Shown piece after piece: positions 41,401 to 49,573 of a DNA stretch of 64,000 bases; position 1 is the stretch's first letter, and each line of letters opens with the position of its first letter. A program made the translations under genes and the position numbers. A model generated the notes under the pieces. The model saw nothing but the letters and a program-made list of their open reading frames with translations, did not search any database and had not been told where the DNA came from. Source of the DNA: CAYUVF01 sp964448045 (GTDB lineage Bacteria; Bacteroidota; Rhodothermia; Rhodothermales; Salinibacteraceae); contig CAYUVF010000008.1 of NCBI GenBank assembly GCA_964448045.1, forward strand, positions 31,522 through 95,521, in the 5' to 3' direction.

Positions 41401-42197
41401 CCTTGGAAATCCGACAGCTCCAGATCGCCGTCGCGCGCCCGGCGGATCAGGTCGTTGTAGACGCCCAGAAACTGCGCGAAATTCAGGCTACCCGCGTCTT
41501 TGATGTTGGGCACCAGGAGCGTGCGCTTGCCGCGGCGCTCCACGTCGATGGCCAGCCCGAGGTTGATGGCGTCGGGGATGACGTGCTGCGGCGTGCCCTC
41601 CTCGTCGCGGCGCAGCGTCGTGTTCATATTTTCATACGTCTCGATGCCCTTCACCACCGCGTAGGCGATAAGGTGGGTGAACGACACCTTCTCGCCCCCA
41701 ACCTTCCGCTGGTACTCGTTGATCAGCGAGCGATTCTCGACGAGCAGCTTCACCGGCATCGTGCGCATGGAGGTCGCCGTCGGCACGCCGACGCTGCTCT
41801 CCATGTTTTCGACGATCTTGCCGGCCGGGCCGCGCAAGGGCTTCAGCTCGACGTGCTCTTCGTCGACGCGCGACGCCGAGGCGGGGCGGATCGGCTCGAC
41901 GACAGCGCCGTCGCCGCGGGCCGGCTCCGAGGGCGCTTCGGGCTCCGAGGGCGCTTCGGGCTTCGCCGGCGCCTCGGAGGGAGCGGGCGCCTCGGAGGGA
42001 GCGGGCGCCTCCGGCTCGGCCGGGGCCGTCTCCGTCCCGTCGCCCGAGGGCGTCGCCTGCGTCGCCGGCATGAACGACTCGCCCGGCTGGTAGTCCGCAA
42101 AAAATTCGCGCCAGCTTTCGCTCACGCTCTGGGGATCATCCAGATACTGCTTGTACAGCTCTTCGATGTAACCCGTATTAAATCCTAAGGAGCTCAC
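38433..42197 (-). CDS. kgd: Fused 2-oxoglutarate dehydrogenase E1 with E2-type succinyltransferase domain (KGD)
   Basis: 1254 aa, the size of mycobacterial KGD. Residues 1-40 resemble the E1 N-terminus (LGFNTGYIEELYKQYLDDP). A Pro/Glu/Ala linker (about 45-95) with short repeats follows. An E2-like acyltransferase domain (about 125-335) has the catalytic ITSTYDHRVIQGAESGAFL. Then comes the thiamine-diphosphate E1 (LIHGDAAFPGQGVVAETLNL; VIDMMCYRVHGHNEGDEPTF) and transketolase C-terminal parts (LVALLPHGYEGQGPEHSSAR). No lipoyl domain is present, so a separate lipoyl protein is needed. It feeds 2-oxoglutarate into the TCA cycle. The fusion is best known from Actinobacteria. Monocistronic. Confidence 0.95.
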   Translation of the reverse strand: MSSLGFNTGYIEELYKQYLDDPQSVSESWREFFADYQPGESFMPATQATPSGDGTETAPAEPEAPAPSEAPAPSEAPAKPEAPSEPEAPSEPARGDGAVVEPIRPASASRVDEEHVELKPLRGPAGKIVENMESSVGVPTATSMRTMPVKLLVENRSLINEYQRKVGGEKVSFTHLIAYAVVKGIETYENMNTTLRRDEEGTPQHVIPDAINLGLAIDVERRGKRTLLVPNIKDAGSLNFAQFLGVYNDLIRRARDGDLELSDFQGTNATLTNPGMIGTTMSVARLMPGQGVIVGAGAIGYPDEYRAYPPDEVGKAGISQVMTITSTYDHRVIQGAESGAFLNYMEELLLGEHDFYRELFSDLGVPYQPFSLATDSTPQLGQHEPGEDLDMTRKQAAVLQLIRAYRVRGHLQANVNPLGYEWQYHPELDPASYGLTVWDLDREFITGGLGGEDILPLREILSLLRDTYTGKIGVSFMHISDPQEKAWVQTHIESERRGEPLTSDERHRIMAKLNAAEAFERFLHTKYIGHKRFSLEGAETMIPLIDTVLTDAADEGVHEVVMGMAHRGRLNVLANILGKPYENIFSEFEGNIDPSTTQGSGDVKYHVGARGTHTSPDGHEVEVTLASNPSHLESVNPVVEGMTRARQELLRDQNAEDDEDNRLDAVMPLLIHGDAAFPGQGVVAETLNLSQLRGYKTGGTVHLVINNQIGFTTVPEDARSSTYATDLARAIEAPIFQVNGDDPEACVRIARLAYEYRQRFNKDVVIDMMCYRVHGHNEGDEPTFTQPLLYEKIEEKRSPRKIYTESLLRRGEVEPDEAEQMLDDYRSKLQEAFDRTKDLEERDAEKVIEQRTERKYGARLPEVDTRAQRDHLETVVHALTDLPDDFHVHKKLSRQFGKRDELFFEKGRIDWAFAETLAFGSLLQEGTTIRMSGQDTRRATFSQRHAVLIDQETGEEYIPLNHLSADQAKLLIYDSLLSEYAVLGFEYGYSVGDPSALVCWEAQFGDFANGAQIVWDQYISAAEEKWGQTSSLVALLPHGYEGQGPEHSSARLERFLQLCAEQNMVVANFTTPANYFHALRRQVKRNVKKPLIVMTPKSLLRHPMCVSTPEELTDGGVQEVIPAETDPAKTKRHLLCSGKVYYDLVKALEDDERRDQIAITRVEQFYPFPKDEVRAEMERYRDAEQTIWVQEEPKNMGAWNFIQYRVEGVLEDVHGPCEQRIQYVGRPASASPATGSAKVHKREQETLVNEAISI

Positions 42198-42372
42198 AGT
42201 AGACCGGGGGATTTGACAGGTGAGAAGGACTCAGTTGGTGATCACACCTATGCGTAACGAGAGGCAAGCGGGAAGGATTCAGGGAGTGCCGAATTGCGAT
42301 TTCGATTTGTGAATGAGGATCGGCAGCGGCTATCGGCCCCGTACTCACCACGCATCCCCCCTTCCGCGAGCC

Positions 42373-43434
42373 CTACAACCAATCGTGATCGCGGTACCAC
42401 GCGATCGTTTCGCGGATCCCTTCGTCAAGCGGAATCTGCTGCTGATATCCGACGTCGCGCTGTACCTTGTCAATCGCGCAGATGGTGCACGCGTGCCGGA
42501 TCTCGCGGGCTTTCTCGCGGTTGAGCGGCGGATACGAGCCCGTCAGCCGCCCCCACCACTCCGCCGCCGCGCCCACAGCCCCGATGAGCGGTCCGGGGAT
42601 CGGCAGCGTGACGGCCCAGCTGTCGAGGGCCGCCAGCGTGGCGTCCTTCACTTCATTCCACGAGTACGCGCGCGCACTCCCGATGAAGTACGTTTCGCCT
42701 TCTGCCGCAGGCGCCTCGGCGACGTCGGCCATGCCGCACGCCAGATCGCGGGCGTGCACCAGACTCAGTGCCGCCTCTGCCCCACCTCCGACGACCGGGC
42801 AGATGCCCTTGTTCACGGCCTGAAAGAACGTCAGGATGTCGCGGTCGCGCGGGCCGTAGACGGCGGGCGGACGCACCACAGTAATCGGCAGCGTCTCCTG
42901 GTAGGATGCCGTCATGTTGTGCGTATCGCGCAGCGCCTCCTCCATCTGCGCCTTGCTGCGCCCGTACCGGCTGATCGGCTCCAGCGGCGTGTCCTCGGTA
43001 GCGACGCCCTCCGCGCAGCGCCCCACGGCGGCGAGGCTGCTCGTCACCAGCACGCGGTCGAGACCGGGCCGGACCGTTTTGATCGCCCCCATCAGGTTGA
43101 GCGTAGCGCGGACGTTGGCGTCATAGAACGCCTCCCAGCTCTCGGCGCGCGTGCGGCCGGCCACGTGGTACACGATGTCCACATCGCGCAGCGCCTCCCA
43201 GAGTACGTCGATGTCCGAAAGGTCGCCGCGCACCGGCGTGATGTCGAGCGGCTGGAGCCATTTTGGGCGGCTTCGCACGAGGCAGCGCACCTCGTCGTAG
43301 CCCCGCCGGAGCAGCTCCTCGACGAGATGACTGCCGACGAAACCCGTGCCGCCGGTCACGAATGCAATTTGTGGTGTTGATTTCGTATCTTCGTCGGGAC
43401 GCAAGATGTCACCTATCGTTTGTTGCCGCCGCAC
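42373..43434 (-). CDS. NAD-dependent epimerase/dehydratase (extended SDR)
   Basis: 353 aa. The Rossmann motif TGGTGFVGSHLVEELLRRG is near residue 28; the catalytic set is VTSSLAAVG (Ser) and YGRSKAQMEEAL (Tyr-x3-Lys). VVRPPAVYGPRDRDIL and VHARDLACGM are typical of sugar- or sterol-type SDRs. The C-terminal part (AVGAAAEWWGRLTGSYPPLN) resembles NAD(P)-dependent 3-beta-hydroxysteroid-like or dihydroflavonol-reductase-like members. It is divergent from the DUF937-like gene (64-bp gap). The substrate is unknown. Confidence 0.87.
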   Translation of the reverse strand: MRRQQTIGDILRPDEDTKSTPQIAFVTGGTGFVGSHLVEELLRRGYDEVRCLVRSRPKWLQPLDITPVRGDLSDIDVLWEALRDVDIVYHVAGRTRAESWEAFYDANVRATLNLMGAIKTVRPGLDRVLVTSSLAAVGRCAEGVATEDTPLEPISRYGRSKAQMEEALRDTHNMTASYQETLPITVVRPPAVYGPRDRDILTFFQAVNKGICPVVGGGAEAALSLVHARDLACGMADVAEAPAAEGETYFIGSARAYSWNEVKDATLAALDSWAVTLPIPGPLIGAVGAAAEWWGRLTGSYPPLNREKAREIRHACTICAIDKVQRDVGYQQQIPLDEGIRETIAWYRDHDWL

Positions 43435-43498
43435 CGGGCGATTCGGGTCGATTGAATGACCGGGCGGCTCACGCTATTCTCATCGACACGCGCCGATT

Positions 43499-44053
43499 AT
43501 GCAAGCTGTACTCGATCAACTGACGAGCGTTCTCGGACCGCAGGTGGCCGACATGCTCGATGAGCGCACCGGCCTCGCGCCCGACACCGCAAAGCGAGCC
43601 GTCCCGGCCGTGGCCCAACCGATCCTGCAGGGCCTGCGCACCAAGCTGGATGCGCCCGCGCAAAACACCGATACGCTGATGAAGCTCTACCGCTTCATGA
43701 CCGATACGTCGCGCCCAGCCACTCCCGAAGCGACCTCGCCGGCATCGGGATCGGATGCCACGCTGGCCCTCGTGGAGCAGCTGACCGGCCAATCGACGGA
43801 CGGCCTGGCCGAGCGCGTGGCCTCGACGCTCGGCATCGAGCCCGGCACCGCGCAGACGGTCATCCGTGTAGTGGCGCCCAAAATCTTCGCCTTCCTGCGC
43901 AGCCGCACCCAATCCGACGGATTCGACGGCCTGCTGCGCCTCGTGCTCGATAACCCGTCGTCCTCCAAGCTCCAGGGCATCCTGGCGCTGCTCAAAGGCA
44001 GCGACAGCGCCGGCTCCATCATGCAAGGCCTCGGCGGCCTGTTCGGCGACTAA
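43499..44053 (+). CDS. DUF937-like protein
   Basis: 184 aa, helical. Two similar halves (PQVADMLDERTGLAPDTAKR at 16-35; DGLAERVASTLGIEPGTAQT at 100-119) each carry the helix-turn pattern of DUF937. The C-terminus is Gly-rich (SAGSIMQGLGGLFGD). DUF937 proteins are small, often next to LysM/BON proteins, and have no established function. The LysM-BON protein follows 40 bp downstream in the same direction, so the two probably form an operon. No signal peptide. Confidence 0.65.
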   Translation: MQAVLDQLTSVLGPQVADMLDERTGLAPDTAKRAVPAVAQPILQGLRTKLDAPAQNTDTLMKLYRFMTDTSRPATPEATSPASGSDATLALVEQLTGQSTDGLAERVASTLGIEPGTAQTVIRVVAPKIFAFLRSRTQSDGFDGLLRLVLDNPSSSKLQGILALLKGSDSAGSIMQGLGGLFGD

Positions 44054-44093
44054 TCGTCGTACGATTCTCTCTCACTCAACCCACATTCCGATT

Positions 44094-44546
44094 ATGGGCA
44101 TTTTTGACTTCCTGAAAAATATGGGTCGCGATACCGACGGCGACACCGCCGCGACCATCACCAGTGACCTCACCGATAAACTCCCGGGCCTGATCGATGC
44201 CCTCGACGTGACCTTCGACAACGGCACCGTTACGCTGAAAGGCGAAGCGGCCTCAACCGAGGTGCGCGAAAAAGCAATTTTGCTCGCCGGCAACGTGAAA
44301 GGCGTCGAAAAAGTCGACGACAGCCAACTGACGGTGGTCCAGGACGACGATGCGACCGCCGAGGCGTCCGAGCCTGAGCCCACCTTCTACACGATCAAAA
44401 AAGGCGACTCCCTCTCGAAGATTGCCAAAAACGAGTACGGCGACGGCGGCAAGTGGCGCGAACTGTATAACGCCAATCGCGAAATCATCGATAATCCGGA
44501 CTTGATTTACCCGGGCCAGCGTATCCGCATCCCCGCCCTGGATTAG
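44094..44546 (+). CDS. BON-LysM protein (Kbp/YgaU type)
   Basis: 150 aa. The N-terminal segment is MGIFDFLKNMGRDTD; a BON domain follows (LDVTFDNGTVTLKGEAASTE, KAILLAGNVKGVEKVDDSQL). After an acidic linker there is a C-terminal LysM domain (TFYTIKKGDSLSKIAKNEYG, then NREIIDNPDLIYPGQRIRIP). This is the architecture of E. coli Kbp, a cytoplasmic potassium-binding protein. No signal peptide, consistent with that. A terminator follows. Confidence 0.88.
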   Translation: MGIFDFLKNMGRDTDGDTAATITSDLTDKLPGLIDALDVTFDNGTVTLKGEAASTEVREKAILLAGNVKGVEKVDDSQLTVVQDDDATAEASEPEPTFYTIKKGDSLSKIAKNEYGDGGKWRELYNANREIIDNPDLIYPGQRIRIPALD

Positions 44547-44567
44547 CCCTTCGTGTCAATCTGCGAC

Positions 44568-44605
44568 GCAGCGCGCTCGGCCATCCGGCGGGGCGCGCTG
44601 CTTTT
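44568..44605 (+). terminator. Intrinsic terminator after the BON-LysM gene
   Basis: GCAGCGCGC (44568-44576) pairs with GCGCGCTGC (44593-44601), followed by TTTT. It lies directly in front of the next gene's start region. Confidence 0.8.
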
Positions 44606-44620
44606 ATGTTTCCCCCTGCC

Positions 44621-45292
44621 ATGCGTGTTCTGACCTCAACACTCGCGCTCCTCCTACTCGGCGTGCTTGCCTCGCCCGCGCACGCCCAGCCGCTCGCTTC
44701 TCCTCACCGGTCCTGCGTTTTAGCGAAGGGCCCCTGCCCGGAAGCTGCACCTACCCGTCGCCCGATTGGCACCGCAGCCGAAGACTGGTCGTGGCGATAC
44801 GCCTCGGGCCGCTCAAATCTATCCACGCTCGTTCCGCTCGCGGTGGGCGGTCTTCTGATGCGCATCGGCCGGGCGCGCACCGACGCCGCGCTGACCGATC
44901 CGCTCTCCATCACCGGCCTCAGCCTGATCGGTGCAGGCGTCGTCGTCGGGCCATCGGTGGGCGAGTGGTGTCTCGGGGGCGATTGCGCCCGGCGCAGCGT
45001 GCTTCCGCTGGGCCTGCGCGCAGCAGGAGCCGCCGAGATTGTGGGCGCCATGATCTGGCTGGATCGGCAGATCGACGAGTCAGAGGGACTCGGTGGTCTC
45101 AGCCTCATCGCACTTGTGCCGATGTTGGTGGCACCCGGTGCCGCGCTGATCGCCCTCGGCGGGCGGTGGTCGTTTCGACATGCGGCGCGGGTGCCCTGCG
45201 GAACGGGCGACGGATCGGCCCACCTCAGCGTCAGGCCCGCGATGCATCCAACCCTCGACGGCGGCGGCCTCTCCGTTCGTCTCCGCTGGTAG
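44621..45292 (+). CDS. Exported or membrane protein of unknown function
   Basis: 223 aa from ATG 44621, which gives a clean signal peptide (LTSTLALLLLGVLASPAHAQ). The rest has three or four moderately hydrophobic stretches (LVPLAVGGLLMRIG, ITGLSLIGAGVVVGPSVGEW, GGLSLIALVPMLVAPGAALI) and three cysteines in the region 16-30 residues after cleavage plus a Cys pair (EWCLGGDC). It is probably an inner-membrane protein with an exported N-terminus. No family recognised. Convergent with rlmD (12-bp gap). Confidence 0.6.
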   Translation: MRVLTSTLALLLLGVLASPAHAQPLASPHRSCVLAKGPCPEAAPTRRPIGTAAEDWSWRYASGRSNLSTLVPLAVGGLLMRIGRARTDAALTDPLSITGLSLIGAGVVVGPSVGEWCLGGDCARRSVLPLGLRAAGAAEIVGAMIWLDRQIDESEGLGGLSLIALVPMLVAPGAALIALGGRWSFRHAARVPCGTGDGSAHLSVRPAMHPTLDGGGLSVRLRW

Positions 45293-45304
45293 CTGCTCCG
45301 GCAC

Positions 45305-46714
45305 TCACGCCTCCCTCGCCCGCAGCTTCACCACGTTCTCGATGTGCGGCGTGTGCGGAAACATGTCGACGGGCTGCATCGCCTCGATACGATAGACCTC
45401 ACGCAGGCGATCGAGATCACGCGCCTGCGTCTGCGGATTGCAACTGACGTAGACAAAGCGCTCGGGGCGAAGCTCCGCAATCTGCTGGATGACGTCTTTG
45501 TGCATCCCGGCGCGGGGCGGATCGACGATGAGCACATCGGGCCGGCCATGCTGCTCGACGAAGTCCGGCGTGAACACCTGCTTCAGGTCGCCCTGCGCGA
45601 ACGTGCAGTTGTCGGCGTTGTTGATCTGCGCGTTCGTCTGGGCATTGGCGACAGCTTCTTCGATCATCTCAACCCCCACGACGCGCTCCACCCGATCGGC
45701 CATGAAAATGCCGATGGTCCCGGCACCGCAGTACAGATCATACAACACATCGCTGGGTTCCAGCTCGGCATAGTCGCGGGCGACCTCGTAGAGCGTCTCG
45801 GCCTGGCGCGTGTTTGTCTGGAAGAACGCCTGCGGGCTAATCTCGAAGCGGCAGGGCCCGATCTCGTCGTAGATGACGCCCGGCCCAAAGATCACCCGCG
45901 GCTCGCCCTCCGGATTTTGCGACTTGCCCGTGTGGATCGTGTTGATGAAGGTCGTTACCTCGGGAAAATCCGACTGGATGAACGCCGACAGCGCCTCCAT
46001 CCGTTCCGGCTCGAACCCGTTCGTGACGAGATCGACCATCACGTCGCCGGTGCGCTCGCCGATCCGGATGACGAGGTGGCGGAGGAACCCCTCCTGATCG
46101 CGGATATCCCACGGCGCCCACTCGCGGGTCTTGACGAAGTCGCGCAGCGCGTTGACGAAATCGGCGCTCCAGACGGACTGCAGATGGCACTCTTGCAGGT
46201 CGAGCACTTTGAAGAAATTACCCGGCACGTGGAGGCCAAGCGCGAAATCGGTATCGAACGCCTTGCCCGTATCGATCTCGTCCGACGTCAGCCACCGGTC
46301 GGCGCTGAAGTCGAAGTCCATCTTGTTGCGGTAGTAGTAGATATGATCGGCGCCGAGCGTCGGGGGCACCTCGATGCCCTCGAACCCGCCCTGATGCTGG
46401 AAGGCTTCTTCCACGCTCTGCCGTTTGGCGTCCAGTTGGGCGTCGTAGTCCACGTGCTGCCACGAGCAGCCGCCACAGGTATCGGCGTAGCGGCAACGCG
46501 GTTCGGTGCGCAGGTCGCTCGGCTCGATCAACTCATCGAGGGCAGCTTCGGCATAGCTCTTTTTAGTCTTGTAGATGTAGGCCTTGATCCGGTCGCCCGG
46601 CACCGCGCCGCGAACGAAGACGACGTATCCATCCACACGGGCGAGCGACTTGCCTTTATCAGCAAACTTCTCGATGTCCAGTTCGATGGTCTGTCCGCGC
46701 TTGACGGTGCTCAT
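45305..46714 (-). CDS. rlmD: 23S rRNA (uracil-C5)-methyltransferase, RlmD/RumA family
   Basis: 469 aa. An N-terminal TRAM domain (IELDIEKFADKGKSLARVDG) is followed by the iron-sulfur cluster cysteines (CRYADTCGGC: Cys74, Cys80, Cys83, with Cys176 as fourth). The SAM fold is DVLYDLYCGAGTIGIFMADR, and the catalytic end is VLIVDPPRAGMHKDVI and RFVYVSCNPQTQARDL with the nucleophile Cys. It methylates a uridine in 23S rRNA; the precise position (747 or 1939) cannot be decided. It is 114 bp downstream of the response regulator gene. Confidence 0.93.
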   Translation of the reverse strand: MSTVKRGQTIELDIEKFADKGKSLARVDGYVVFVRGAVPGDRIKAYIYKTKKSYAEAALDELIEPSDLRTEPRCRYADTCGGCSWQHVDYDAQLDAKRQSVEEAFQHQGGFEGIEVPPTLGADHIYYYRNKMDFDFSADRWLTSDEIDTGKAFDTDFALGLHVPGNFFKVLDLQECHLQSVWSADFVNALRDFVKTREWAPWDIRDQEGFLRHLVIRIGERTGDVMVDLVTNGFEPERMEALSAFIQSDFPEVTTFINTIHTGKSQNPEGEPRVIFGPGVIYDEIGPCRFEISPQAFFQTNTRQAETLYEVARDYAELEPSDVLYDLYCGAGTIGIFMADRVERVVGVEMIEEAVANAQTNAQINNADNCTFAQGDLKQVFTPDFVEQHGRPDVLIVDPPRAGMHKDVIQQIAELRPERFVYVSCNPQTQARDLDRLREVYRIEAMQPVDMFPHTPHIENVVKLRAREA

Positions 46715-46828
46715 AAGAGGGGGATCGATGTGCGAAGAAGGCGGAGCGGCAAACCGGGCGGTCTACTACAAACGGCCATCCCTCAGCGGAGGAAATGGCC
46801 GCGCTGGAAGGAGCGCCGGAGTGCGGTG

Positions 46829-47554
46829 CTACCCGTCGAACCGATAGCCGATCCCATACACGGTCTCGATGTAGTCGGGATCCGTCGGGTCGTCTTCGAT
46901 CTTTTTGCGGAGTGAGGCAACGTGGCGATCGATGGTGCGCGTGGTGATGTCCCCGCTGATCCCCCAGATGTCGCGCAGGAGCTGCTTGCGGCTGACGGTG
47001 CGCCCGCGGTGCGCGATGAAATACTCCAGAATGTTGAACTCCAGATCGGTAAAGTCGATGGGCGTGCCGTCACGGTGGGCCGTCCGGTTCTCCAGATCGA
47101 CCTCGACGCTGTCGAACTGGTAGGTCGACCCGATGTCGGATTTGCGCCCGCGACTGCGATTGAGCACGGCCTGGACGCGGGCGACCAGCTCATCGGAATT
47201 GAAGGGCTTGGTCACGTAATCGTCGGCGCCCAGTTCGAAACCGCGCAGCTTATCCTCTTTCGTGTTGCGCACCGTCACGAAGATGACCGGCGAATCGACT
47301 CCGGCACGGCGGGCCTCTCGCAACACCTCGAAGCCATCCTTGTTGGGCAACCTGACATCGAGCAGAACCAGATCGTAGGCCGGGAGCGTCGTGATCTCGC
47401 GGAGGGCTTCTTCGCCATCGGCGACGTGCGAGACGGCATAACCCTTCATCGTGAACAGCTCCTCCAGGCCGCCCGCCACATCGGGATCATCCTCGACAAT
47501 CAGCATGCGGGTGCCCTCCGGCTCAACCCCGGATTGATGTGCGCTTGAACTCAT
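46829..47554 (-). CDS. OmpR/PhoB-type response regulator (no kinase nearby)
   Basis: 241 aa. The receiver domain (residues 16-135) has the acidic pocket MLIVEDDPDV, phospho-acceptor Asp66 (LVLLDVRLPN), Thr in VIFVTVRN and Lys in DYVTKPFNSDEL. The C-terminal winged helix (residues 140-240) includes RTVSRKQLLRDIWG, TRTIDRHVASLRKKI and IETVYGIGYRF. It should bind DNA as a phosphorylated dimer. No histidine kinase gene is adjacent on either side, so it is an orphan within this window. Confidence 0.95.
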   Translation of the reverse strand: MSSSAHQSGVEPEGTRMLIVEDDPDVAGGLEELFTMKGYAVSHVADGEEALREITTLPAYDLVLLDVRLPNKDGFEVLREARRAGVDSPVIFVTVRNTKEDKLRGFELGADDYVTKPFNSDELVARVQAVLNRSRGRKSDIGSTYQFDSVEVDLENRTAHRDGTPIDFTDLEFNILEYFIAHRGRTVSRKQLLRDIWGISGDITTRTIDRHVASLRKKIEDDPTDPDYIETVYGIGYRFDG

Positions 47555-47862
47555 GGATCCAGTCGAACGAGTAGAACAGCGACAGACAGGTTCGTTACAG
47601 TGTACTTCGCATGATACGAATTAATCTGTAAAAGTTTGGCTGAAGTCCGCTGGTCACGCAGATGCCTGAACGCCCGCCCGAGACCGGGGTTGGAGTAACA
47701 TGTAACCTAATGCGGACTGGTCCCGATCTGCTGGCATGGGTTGCATCCGAAAGCCCGCATTTATCGGGCGTTTATCGGGCGCGCTCTCCCGAGCCCAGCG
47801 AGGCGCCCCAGGCAAACGCCAGCCGCCCGATGCGCGGCACCATCACGCCTCCCCAACTCGCT
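47555..47862. other. Intergenic region with a short direct repeat
   Basis: 308 bp between divergent genes. No convincing gene. TTTATCGGGCG occurs twice in tandem (about 47760-47781). An open frame running from 47662 into the next gene lacks conserved features before 47863. Nothing else was recognised. Confidence 0.4.
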
Positions 47863-48084
47863 ATGAATGCTTCGTACGCGCTGCTGATCATCCTCACGCT
47901 TGTGGGCTTTTTCCTGCTGGCGGCCGTGCTGCTTGTCCCCGTGTATCGTTTTCTCGAACGCGAGGAGCAGGCAAGCAAGCGGTGGACGGAAGAGGAGCTC
48001 GCCAAGCGGCTCCAAGAGCAGCAATCGTCCACCAACGGCTCGGAGGCTCCAGACGCCCAACCGCCCCGCGACGCCGATGAGTAG
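47863..48084 (+). CDS. Small single-TM protein
   Basis: 73 aa from ATG 47863. One transmembrane helix (ALLIILTLVGFFLLAAVLLV) is followed by a charged amphipathic segment (YRFLEREEQASKRWTEEELA) and a short acidic Ser/Pro tail. The start is placed here because upstream codons in the same frame encode low-complexity text and this ATG immediately precedes the membrane helix. Topology N-out/C-in is likely. No family or function is recognised; it is convergent with the ComEA-like gene. Confidence 0.55.
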   Translation: MNASYALLIILTLVGFFLLAAVLLVPVYRFLEREEQASKRWTEEELAKRLQEQQSSTNGSEAPDAQPPRDADE

Positions 48085-48122
48085 CAAGGCCCGCGCTTCC
48101 CCAACTCACCCTCGACGGCAGA

Positions 48123-48641
48123 CTACTCGTTCGATGTACGCGGCATCTGCCGCACGGCCACGAGTGGGCGCACCGTCGCCAGCGTCTTCGTCCCGATCCC
48201 GCGGATGCGCTGGAGATCGTCGACCCGCAGAAAGGGGCCGTGATCACTCCGGTAGCGCGTAATTCGCTCCGCCAGCACCGGGCCGATGCCCGGCAGCCGC
48301 TGCAACTCAGGAATCGACGCCGTGTTGAGATCGACCTGTGCTGGGTGAGACGGCCCCGCAGGCTCCAACGCATCGGGCGGCGTCGAATCCGGACGGGCGG
48401 GATCGGGAACCGGCACGACCGATCGGCTGGGCCGGTTCGCGCCCGGCGACGAATCCAGATGAGTAAAAGAGCGTACCTGCGGCGGCTCCACCGGCGGGGG
48501 CGCAGCGACGTCGCGCCGCATCGCCTGCGCAAGCAGTCCCACCGCACACACCGCACATACAGTAAGCAGCGCGAGCCCCTCCGCCCGCGTAATTCGCAGC
48601 CGCTGCTGCATCCGATACAGCCAAAGCACGAAGCGATCCAT
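48123..48641 (-). CDS. ComEA-like helix-hairpin-helix protein
   Basis: 172 aa from ATG 48641, with AGAAGGG just upstream. The N-terminal basic region and one TM helix (ALLTVCAVCAVGLLAQAM) anchor it. A proline-rich linker follows, then two helix-hairpin-helix motifs (VDLNTASIPELQRLPGIGPV and VDDLQRIRGIGTKTLATVRP). ComEA proteins bind incoming double-stranded DNA during natural transformation; short HhH proteins of this type may also serve other DNA roles. Divergent from recO (73-bp gap). Confidence 0.85.
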   Translation of the reverse strand: MDRFVLWLYRMQQRLRITRAEGLALLTVCAVCAVGLLAQAMRRDVAAPPPVEPPQVRSFTHLDSSPGANRPSRSVVPVPDPARPDSTPPDALEPAGPSHPAQVDLNTASIPELQRLPGIGPVLAERITRYRSDHGPFLRVDDLQRIRGIGTKTLATVRPLVAVRQMPRTSNE

Positions 48642-48714
48642 GCGTCCCTTCTCCCGTTTGATGCGTCTCAGGACCGACATAGACACAGAACTTCCGAAAA
48701 CATAACCCGGACGC

Positions 48715-49494
48715 ATGGCGCAACGTGATATCATCCGGACCGAGGCCGTAGTCCTCCGTGCCATCGAGTACGGAGAGACGAGCCAGATCGTTACGCTGTT
48801 TACCCGCGCAAAAGGACTCATGACAGTGATGGCCAGGGGCGCGCGCCGGACCGACAGCAGCTTTGGCGCATCGCTGCAGCCGATGGCGTATACGCAGGTC
48901 GTGTTTTATTACAAGCCCACTCGCAACCTGCAAACGCTCAGCGAAAGTGCTCATGTGGAGTCGTTTCACGACCTGCGGCGAAGTCTCGAAAAGATCACCC
49001 TGGGCCTGCGCATCGTGGAGCTGGTTTATGCGCTGCTCGAAGAGGAAGACGCTCATCCGAACGTCTTCAATCTGACGATCGACGCGCTGCGCACGCTCAA
49101 CGACGCCGCCACCCGCGCGGCCAATGTGTGGCCGTACTTCCAGCTTGGACTGGCCCGCCGACTGGGCCTCGCTCCCTCGATTCAGCGCGACGACCTCACC
49201 CGCCTGCCCGGCGAAGGCGGCCTACTGGCGCTGGAGAGCGGCACCCTGCTCCCCCCCCACGCCCAACCGAAAGCGGGCCGTCGGGCCTCACGCTCGGCGT
49301 TGCGGGCCTTCGCCATCTTCGCCTGCGCCGATCTCGATGATGTCATGCGCATGCGCCTCGACGCGAGCCTGCGGCGCGAAGTTGAAGCGCTCATCGAAGC
49401 CTATATGCACTACCAGTTCGAGGAGGCCTACCCAACAACAAGCCGGCCCATCATCGGCCAACTGCTCGACGCCTCCGCCGCACCGCCCCTCTGA
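48715..49494 (+). CDS. recO: DNA repair protein RecO
   Basis: 259 aa. The N-terminal OB fold reads IRTEAVVLRAIEYGETSQIV, TRAKGLMTVMARGARR. The helical domain follows (LQTLSESAHVESFHDLRRSL, GLRIVELVYALLEEEDAHPN). The cysteines of the zinc finger found in some RecO proteins are absent. RecO loads RecA on SSB-coated gaps with RecR. The gene is 79 bp upstream of lexA in the same direction, pairing recombination repair with the SOS regulator. Confidence 0.92.
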   Translation: MAQRDIIRTEAVVLRAIEYGETSQIVTLFTRAKGLMTVMARGARRTDSSFGASLQPMAYTQVVFYYKPTRNLQTLSESAHVESFHDLRRSLEKITLGLRIVELVYALLEEEDAHPNVFNLTIDALRTLNDAATRAANVWPYFQLGLARRLGLAPSIQRDDLTRLPGEGGLLALESGTLLPPHAQPKAGRRASRSALRAFAIFACADLDDVMRMRLDASLRREVEALIEAYMHYQFEEAYPTTSRPIIGQLLDASAAPPL

Positions 49495-49573
49495 TTTACT
49501 GTGGGAAACATGTGATGGCTTCATTCATCTACATTGCATAACCGCACTTCAACTGACGGATGGGGCCGCCACT

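Noticed and set aside
40305..42188. 627-codon plus-strand frame opposite kgd
   Set aside because: Shadow; Arg/Val/His-rich without motifs, and its end contains only the mirror of the kgd linker repeats.
49495..49573. LexA box before lexA
   Set aside because: Neither the CTGT-N8-ACAG nor the GAAC-N4-GTTC pattern is present, and the box of this lineage is unknown to me.
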